DNA of 8,682 nucleotides, from contig CAZSIT010000051.1 in the NCBI GenBank assembly GCA_964607165.1, positions 1 to 8,682 of the forward strand, written 5' to 3'. The notes under the pieces were generated by a model that saw only the letters and a program-made list of their open reading frames with translations, did not search any database and had not been told where the DNA came from. The position numbers were made by a program, and so were the translations under genes. The first letter of the stretch is position 1. Every line of letters starts with the position of its first letter. Origin of the DNA: DSPP01 sp964607165 (GTDB taxonomy: Bacteria; Zixibacteria; MSB-5A5; DSPP01). This document shows, one piece after another, positions 5,937-8,682 of the stretch.

Positions 5937-6422
5937 ATGCAGGTTAGAAGGATTTGGCAGTGGGCGGTTTTGGCAACCGGATTGGTCTGGGCGGCTAACC
6001 TCGTGGCCCAGGAGCATCCCGAACACCCCACAGCCAAGAAAACAAAGCCTAAGGCAGAGGCGGAAGCCACCGTGGCGGATATGTCTAAAGCCATTAAGGG
6101 TTACTGCATCAAGGATACCCAATTGAAGGGTGGATATTTTCTGGTTTACGACCCGGCCAACAAAAAAACTTTGGAGCTGACCCTCGATAAAGTCCACGAA
6201 GAGAGACTTTCCAAAGTGTCGGACGGTCTGTATTTTGCCTGCTCCGATTTTAAGGGTACGGACGGGAAGACCTACGATTTGGACTTTTTTATGAAAGGGG
6301 ACAAATCGAAATTAGAAGTGAGCGAAGTGACCATTCACAAAGTGGATGGCAATCCGCGCTACGGCTGGGTGCAGGAGGATGGCTTGTGGAAGCGCAAAAG
6401 CACCGAAGAAGAGGCCAAATAA
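5937..6422 (+). CDS. small secreted protein of unknown function, two cysteines
   Basis: I do not recognise a named family. The 161-residue product starts with a classical signal peptide: basic MQVRR, a hydrophobic core to about residue 20 and a likely cleavage at LVA-QEHP (~24/25). After it comes EHPEHP, a possible metal ligand cluster, and a Lys/Ala/Glu-rich linker to ~45. The globular part (~46-150) has alternating strands, with KGYCIKD, YFLVYDPANKKTLELTLDKVH, YFACSDFKG, TYDLDFFM and LEVSEVTIHK, ending in RYGWVQEDGLWKRK. Its only two cysteines, Cys57 and Cys102, could form a disulfide or bind a metal. The start has an excellent AAGGAGG at 5925-5931. It leads a three-gene plus-strand set with a transglutaminase-like lipoprotein and CcdA, which suggests a periplasmic role, possibly thiol-linked; this is inference only. 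Confidence 0.8.
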   Translation: MQVRRIWQWAVLATGLVWAANLVAQEHPEHPTAKKTKPKAEAEATVADMSKAIKGYCIKDTQLKGGYFLVYDPANKKTLELTLDKVHEERLSKVSDGLYFACSDFKGTDGKTYDLDFFMKGDKSKLEVSEVTIHKVDGNPRYGWVQEDGLWKRKSTEEEAK

Positions 6423-6502
6423 ACGGGCCCATTCATTAATTGAGACCCGCAATATTTTTTGGTCAGATTCTTTTCCTGGAGTCGTTATTCATAAGGATGC
6501 CG

Positions 6503-7492
6503 GTGAGATCCTTTTTGTTTCTATTTTTAGGGATTGTGAGTGTTTCCCTTGGTTGTTATTCGACCACGCGGCGCACCGGCACTTTTGAGAATGGGAGCCG
6601 GGAGGTGCGTTTGACTTACGTTTTCTCCGTCAAGGACATTCCGCCCGGTTCCTCAAAGATAACCATCTGGACGCCTATTCCGGGATCGGATTCCCGCCAA
6701 AAGGTCAAAGATTTCAAAGTTACCTGCCTCTACCCTTACACCCTTTACACGGAGCCGGAATATGGCAACCGGATTTTGAAAGTGGAGACGGCGGGGAAGG
6801 TTCCCGAGAAGATTGAGGTGAAGCTGGAGTTCGCCGTCAGTCGGATGGCTTTGAAAAAAGAGGAAAAAGAAACCCCCATTCCGGAGGGGTTGCAGGAGCT
6901 TAGCCTCAAGCGCTATCTGTCCGCTGACCGTCTGGTCCCTATCGATGGCCGAATTGCGGAGGAGGCCCGCAAGGTGGTGCGGAAAGATATGGCTCCTCTG
7001 CAAAAGGCGCGGGCGATTTACAACTACGTCGTCGAGACCATGAAGTACGACAAAAGCGGAGAGGGTTGGGGCCGGGGTGACGCTTTGTATGCCTGTGACG
7101 CCCGCCAGGGAAACTGTACCGACTTTCATTCTCTTTTAATCGGCATGGCCCGCGCCTCTGGAATTCCGGCCCGGTTTATAATGGGCCTGCCTTTGCCGGC
7201 GGGCTCAAACAACGGGGAGATTCCGAGCTACCACTGCTGGGCCGAGTTTTACGTTAAAGGCCTGGGATGGATTCCGGTGGATGCCTCGGAGGCGTGCAAA
7301 CATCCGGAAAAAAAGGAGTTCTTTTTCGGCGGGCTGGATGAAAACCGGGTCGCCTTTACCCTGGGACGGGACATCCGCATTGACCCGGCCGTTGAGCCGC
7401 TCAATTATTTGATTTATCCTTACGTAGTGGTGGATGGGGAAACGTATGCAAAGGTAGATTGGCGTATCGGTTTTGAAAACGACGTAAACTGA
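6503..7492 (+). CDS. transglutaminase-like (TGc) probable lipoprotein
   Basis: Transglutaminase-like domains of bacteria act as cysteine peptidases or cross-linking enzymes, often outside the cytoplasm. The 329-residue protein (from GTG at 6503) has a hydrophobic leader ending in VSLGC, so Cys18 is a plausible lipidation site, although the lipobox is imperfect (Ser at -3). Residues ~35-125 form a beta-rich N-terminal domain (WTPIPGSDSRQKV). The catalytic triad is visible: Cys205 in GNCTDFHSLL, His244 in YHCWAEFYV and Asp260 in GWIPVDAS. Starts: the frame is open to a TTG at 6440; the ATG at 6497 touches its AAGG, whereas the GTG has AAGGA (6493-6497) five bases upstream, so I prefer GTG. It is 80 bases after the small secreted gene and 33 before ccdA. 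Substrate is unknown; all triad residues are intact. Confidence 0.85.
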   Translation: MRSFLFLFLGIVSVSLGCYSTTRRTGTFENGSREVRLTYVFSVKDIPPGSSKITIWTPIPGSDSRQKVKDFKVTCLYPYTLYTEPEYGNRILKVETAGKVPEKIEVKLEFAVSRMALKKEEKETPIPEGLQELSLKRYLSADRLVPIDGRIAEEARKVVRKDMAPLQKARAIYNYVVETMKYDKSGEGWGRGDALYACDARQGNCTDFHSLLIGMARASGIPARFIMGLPLPAGSNNGEIPSYHCWAEFYVKGLGWIPVDASEACKHPEKKEFFFGGLDENRVAFTLGRDIRIDPAVEPLNYLIYPYVVVDGETYAKVDWRIGFENDVN

Positions 7493-7503
7493 TTGGAAGG
7501 GGA

Positions 7504-7536
7504 ATGAAAAAAGAAAGGTTGGCAAATGTTTGGTGA
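7504..7536 (+). CDS. possible 10-residue leader ORF overlapping the ccdA start
   Basis: ATG at 7504 opens ten codons (MKKERLANVW) and ends at a TGA inside the beginning of ccdA, in another frame. GGAAGG lies three bases upstream. Such an overlap could couple translation of ccdA to the preceding gene, but the Shine-Dalgarno spacing is tight and the ORF is short enough to be chance. I give it low weight. Confidence 0.15.
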   Translation: MKKERLANVW

Positions 7537-8269
7537 AAACATAAGTCTATTGGCGGCTTTGGGGGCCGGGTTTATCTCCTTTATTTCCCCCTGCGTTTTG
7601 CCCTTGATACCCGGCTATCTTTCGTTTGTTTCCGGCGTTTCCATTGCCGATTTGGGCGCTTCGGAAAAGAAGGGTGAGGTTTTGAGCAAAGTCGCCCTAA
7701 GCTCCTTTATTTTTGTTTTAGGCTTTTCGGCGGTTTTTATCACCCTGGGAGCCTCGGCCACGGCGATAGGGAAATTTTTGCTTTCCAACCGGATTGGAAT
7801 TTTCAACCGGATTGCCGGGGCCCTTATCGTCATTCTGGGCCTGCATGTGGCCGGTATCATCCGCATACCGTTTTTGAACTATGAAAAGCGCTTTCACTCG
7901 CGTAGTAAACCTTTAGGAATCCTGGGAACTTTTTTTGTTGGGGTCGCTTTCGCTTTCGGCTGGACTCCCTGCATAGGCCCGATTTTGGGCGGGATTTTGG
8001 GACTGGCAGCCAATCAGGGATCGGTGGGTAAGGGAATGCTGCTTTTGTCCTTCTATTCGCTCGGACTGGGGATTCCCTTTCTCGTCACGGCGATAAGCTT
8101 CAATTTCTTTTTAGGCTTTTCCAGCTTTTTCAAAAAACATTTCCGAACCATCGAAATCTTCTCCGGCCTGCTTTTGGTAGCCATTGGCCTTTTGATGTTT
8201 TTCAACCAATTCGGCATCATTTCCAGTTGGCTTTTGAAAGCTTTCCCCGGGCTGCAGGACGTGGGGTAA
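7526..8269 (+). CDS. CcdA/DsbD-type transmembrane thiol-disulfide carrier
   Basis: A 247-residue integral membrane protein that in this family passes reducing equivalents from cytoplasmic thioredoxin across the membrane to periplasmic thiol proteins, e.g. for cytochrome c maturation. The two redox cysteines are present in the expected duplicated setting: Cys23 in SPCVLPLIPGYLSF and Cys149 in GWTPCIGPILGGILGL. Six helices are seen: ~8-36, 57-81, 92-112, 131-160, 170-192 and 208-228. Length equals the six-helix CcdA form; the periplasmic domains of full DsbD are absent. The ATG has GAAAGG seven bases upstream. It follows the transglutaminase-like gene by 33 bases. No thioredoxin-like partner or cytochrome c gene is in the window; the secreted two-cysteine protein upstream is a possible but unproven client. 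Confidence 0.92.
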   Translation: MFGENISLLAALGAGFISFISPCVLPLIPGYLSFVSGVSIADLGASEKKGEVLSKVALSSFIFVLGFSAVFITLGASATAIGKFLLSNRIGIFNRIAGALIVILGLHVAGIIRIPFLNYEKRFHSRSKPLGILGTFFVGVAFAFGWTPCIGPILGGILGLAANQGSVGKGMLLLSFYSLGLGIPFLVTAISFNFFLGFSSFFKKHFRTIEIFSGLLLVAIGLLMFFNQFGIISSWLLKAFPGLQDVG

Positions 8270-8361
8270 AAAGATTGACTCACTCCCGCCGGAGCAGCCC
8301 CTCGACTGCGCTCGGGATAAAAGGGCTGGGGGGTTATGTTTTCCCGGATAGCCGAACGGTC

Positions 8362-8394
8362 GGGAGCGGAGCTCCCTCCCAACAAAGGAGTTGG
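8362..8394. repeat. two adjacent perfect short hairpins
   Basis: GGGAGC-GGA-GCTCCC (8362-8376) and CCAAC-AAAGGA-GTTGG (8379-8394) are separated by two bases. The first shares its TCGGGAG flank with the hairpin element at 678-731. They may be the remains of an interspersed palindromic element, or act at the 3' end of the ccdA transcript about 95 bases after its stop. Confidence 0.5.
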
Positions 8395-8411
8395 CATAAA
8401 ATTATTTTTCA

Positions 8412-8440
8412 ATTATTTCGTAACGACTGCTTTTTGTCAA
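8412..8440 (-). promoter_or_regulatory. strong promoter-like sequence facing ccdA antisense
   Basis: On the minus strand a perfect TTGACA (8435-8440) and AATAAT (8412-8417, five of six consensus bases) are 17 bases apart. Start would be near 8405. No minus-strand gene lies immediately downstream: the transcript would run through the palindromes and then antisense to ccdA. In AT-rich DNA such matches arise by chance, so function is uncertain. Confidence 0.35.
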
Positions 8441-8542
8441 GCGAATACTGTTATAGTCGCCGATGTCAGCAAACTCAAATTGCCAAAGAGAATAATGCTT
8501 TTCTCTTTTTTCAAAAAACAGTGTTCTTACTTTAATGGAAAA

Positions 8543-8628
8543 CTATAATTCCTTGATTAGTTCTTTTAAATCACGAAAGGAATATCTTTCAATAATTTTT
8601 TGATTGTTCCATACATTCAAACTTTTTC
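8543..8628 (-). pseudogene. C-terminal remnant of an unknown gene cut by the insertion-like end
   Basis: Too short for family assignment. The minus-strand frame ending at TAG (8543-8545) gives about 28 codons, including SLNVWNNQKII and ERYSFRDLKELIKEL, which look like a natural helical protein C-terminus. Upstream the frame runs directly into the TGTCGTGCCCC sequence at 8629 that I read as the end of an insertion sequence. The AT-rich composition matches the flanking DNA. I infer the 3' end of a gene interrupted by insertion; it may equally be a chance open frame of modest length. Confidence 0.35.
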
Positions 8629-8682
8629 TGTCGTGCCCCACTTAAGATTTGGACAGGTATAATCGTATAAGGAGGATTGATG
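8629..8682 (+). mobile_element. probable left end of an IS3-family insertion sequence (partial)
   Basis: The segment starts TGTCGTGCCCC and continues to TTTGGACA, a pattern (TG, then a CCCC run, then TTGGACA) that I associate with terminal inverted repeats of IS3-family elements. The first ATG with a strong ribosome binding site lies 51 bases inside, the usual distance to orfA in such elements. A TATAAT (8658-8663) is present without a good -35, and AAGGAGG (8669-8675) stands four bases before ATG at 8680. The window stops at that ATG, so no transposase residue beyond Met can be seen. The call rests on the end pattern and layout alone. Confidence 0.45.
8680..8682 (+). CDS. start codon of a truncated gene, probably transposase orfA
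   Basis: Only the ATG is in the window. AAGGAGG at 8669-8675 four bases upstream marks a real translation start. Its position inside the insertion-sequence-like end suggests the first transposase ORF, but no coding sequence is available to confirm it. Confidence 0.35.

Larger units (their letters stand above)
8270..8542. other. gene-free stretch with clustered palindromes
   Basis: No ORF here has convincing protein character. Small inverted repeats are packed together: CTCC/GGAG at 8283-8294, CAGCCC (8295-8300) with GGGCTG (8323-8328) around a CTCGACTGCGCTCGGG core, GGGAGC (8362-8367) with GCTCCC (8371-8376) around GGA, and CCAAC (8379-8383) with GTTGG (8390-8394). The TCGGGAG motif at 8360-8366 is also in the palindrome at 681-703. 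None has a T-run typical of an intrinsic terminator. From about 8398 the base composition drops to AT-rich and continues so to the insertion-sequence-like end. Confidence 0.45.

Noticed and set aside
8336..8548. Plus-strand ORF of 70 codons with a weakly hydrophobic start
   Set aside because: It begins inside the palindrome cluster, has no ribosome binding site, crosses an abrupt change in base composition and has no recognisable domain.
1..8682. CRISPR array or tandem repeats
   Set aside because: No regularly spaced repeat is visible on reading through the window; only isolated palindromes are found.

Overview
The window looks like a mid-GC bacterial segment with an envelope-bearing (Gram-negative type) lifestyle: there is a signal peptide, a probable lipoprotein, an inner-membrane CcdA/DsbD-type thiol carrier and strong AAGGAGG-type ribosome binding sites. 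Protein style (OsmC, rhomboid with a charged tail, receiver with a long Pro-rich linker) fits poorly studied environmental phyla of the FCB type, but that placement is impression only; nothing here fixes the taxon.

Left part, all on the minus strand (about 1-2890). An MFS exporter (1538-2890) is followed by an AT-rich gene (745-1479) that joins a CBS-domain pair to a probable HEPN domain with an R-N-x3-H motif. Next comes a small HicB-type antitoxin (353-559), overlapped by TAATG with a 50-codon ORF that starts like a HicA toxin and then loses the family's RNA-binding and catalytic part. The AT-rich CBS-HEPN gene, the broken toxin-antitoxin pair and the hairpin elements make 200-1540 look like accessory, defence-like DNA beside ordinary core genes. 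The first ~170 bases hold base-paired segments and a tRNA-T-arm-like loop but no gene I can support.

Middle part, plus strand (3066-5721). An OsmC/Ohr-family protein, a rhomboid protease with its catalytic Ser/His, and a receiver-domain protein with a long low-complexity linker lie in tandem with gaps of about 35-45 bases. They are probably one operon behind a candidate promoter with a perfect TTGACA at 2983. The MFS gene and this operon are divergent and share a 175-base gap that contains a long imperfect hairpin.

Right part, plus strand (5937-8269). A small secreted protein with two cysteines, a transglutaminase-like probable lipoprotein and CcdA are spaced tightly enough to be co-transcribed. 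Their common theme is the cell envelope and possibly thiol redox.

Right edge (8270-8682). A cluster of short palindromes is followed by AT-rich DNA with a strong minus-strand promoter-like sequence. After it comes a 28-codon C-terminal remnant of an unknown minus-strand gene, cut off by what looks like the left end of an IS3-type insertion sequence. The window ends exactly at the ATG that would begin its first transposase ORF.

The best candidate for something new is the CBS-HEPN protein; next are the long hairpin elements with two alternative folds at 678-731 and 2911-2957.
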